Translations under genes and position numbers: made by a program
In this document: positions 5,911 through 5,929 of the stretch, piece after piece
Numbering within the stretch: position 1 is the stretch's first letter
Layout of the letters: every line of letters begins with the position of its first letter
Assembly (NCBI GenBank): GCA_015661035.1
Contig: JACVJA010000102.1
Location: forward strand, 1 to 5,929
Origin: Candidatus Calidifonticultor daggyaiensis
GTDB taxonomy: Bacteria > Actinomycetota > Humimicrobiia > Humimicrobiales > Humimicrobiaceae
Length of the DNA: 5,929 nucleotides
Direction: 5' to 3'
Notes under the pieces: generated by a model
Told to the model about the DNA's origin: nothing
Databases searched by the model: none
What the model saw: only the letters and a program-made list of their open reading frames with translations

Positions 5911-5929
5911 CCGTAAAAACGCATTTTTT
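5911..5929 (+). repeat. Start of a possible fourth repeat unit, cut by the window edge
   Basis: CCGTAAAAACGCATT closely matches the opening of unit 3 (CCTGAAAAACGCATT) and lies 174 nt after it. The string AAAAACGCATT is identical in both. Only 19 bases are visible, so the array may continue beyond the window. Confidence 0.4.

Larger units (their letters stand above)
5342..5929. other. Gene-free, A/T-rich stretch filled with repeat units
   Basis: These 588 bases after fabH hold no credible gene. The only longer open frame, on the minus strand at 5569-5799, is a Phe/Ile/Leu/Lys/Asn string without SD or homology and crosses the repeats. The stretch is mostly built of head-to-tail copies of a ~175-193-nt unit with CCTGAA-like starts at 5355, 5548 and 5737 and a CCGTAAAAACGC variant at 5911. 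No convincing intrinsic terminator for fabH is seen. Confidence 0.7.

Noticed and set aside
5353..5929. CRISPR array
   Set aside because: Unit length is ~175-193 nt with degenerate sequence throughout; no short identical repeats with unique spacers and no cas genes.

Overview
The window is strongly AT-rich bacterial DNA, with AGA arginines, many AAA/AAT/ATA codons and Shine-Dalgarno (SD)-led genes. The gene content (DUF177/YceD, L32, PlsX, FabH) is firmly bacterial. The yceD-rpmF-plsX-fabH order is shared by many phyla, so I can only say a low-GC bacterium, perhaps Firmicutes-like or from a low-GC candidate lineage.

Left part (1-2274, minus strand): a tight three-gene operon read right to left. 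It encodes a transketolase N-terminal (ThDP-binding) subunit, a transketolase C-terminal (pyrimidine-domain) subunit and the first 123 residues of a RuBisCO-like protein that runs off the left edge. The genes overlap by 8 and 4 nt, which suggests translational coupling and a shared pathway. The RuBisCO-like fragment lacks the Thr/Trp pair that follows the active-site Glu in true RuBisCO. The transketolase N-half has Tyr where transketolases normally carry the Gly-His histidine. Together they look like a dedicated phosphosugar pathway, not housekeeping pentose-phosphate enzymes; the substrate is unknown.

Middle (2275-2630): a divergent intergenic region with a good sigma-70-type promoter for the rightward operon, a weak candidate for the leftward one, an 11-bp perfect inverted repeat and a ~175-nt non-coding repeat lying on the minus strand.

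Right part (2631-5341, plus strand): yceD-rpmF-plsX-fabH, linking ribosome assembly (DUF177, L32) with the start of phospholipid and fatty-acid synthesis. Spacings are 2 nt, 25 nt and a 4-nt overlap.

Right end (5342-5929): no credible gene. It holds a degenerate head-to-tail array of ~175-193-nt units, each opening with CCTGAA-like sequence and, in the better copies, a hairpin, followed by a conserved A/T-rich core containing AAGTAATGC or a variant. A diverged copy of the same unit lies inverted upstream of yceD, so the four-gene cluster is bracketed by inverted copies. This repeat family and the RuBisCO-like/split-transketolase operon are the two things most worth following up.
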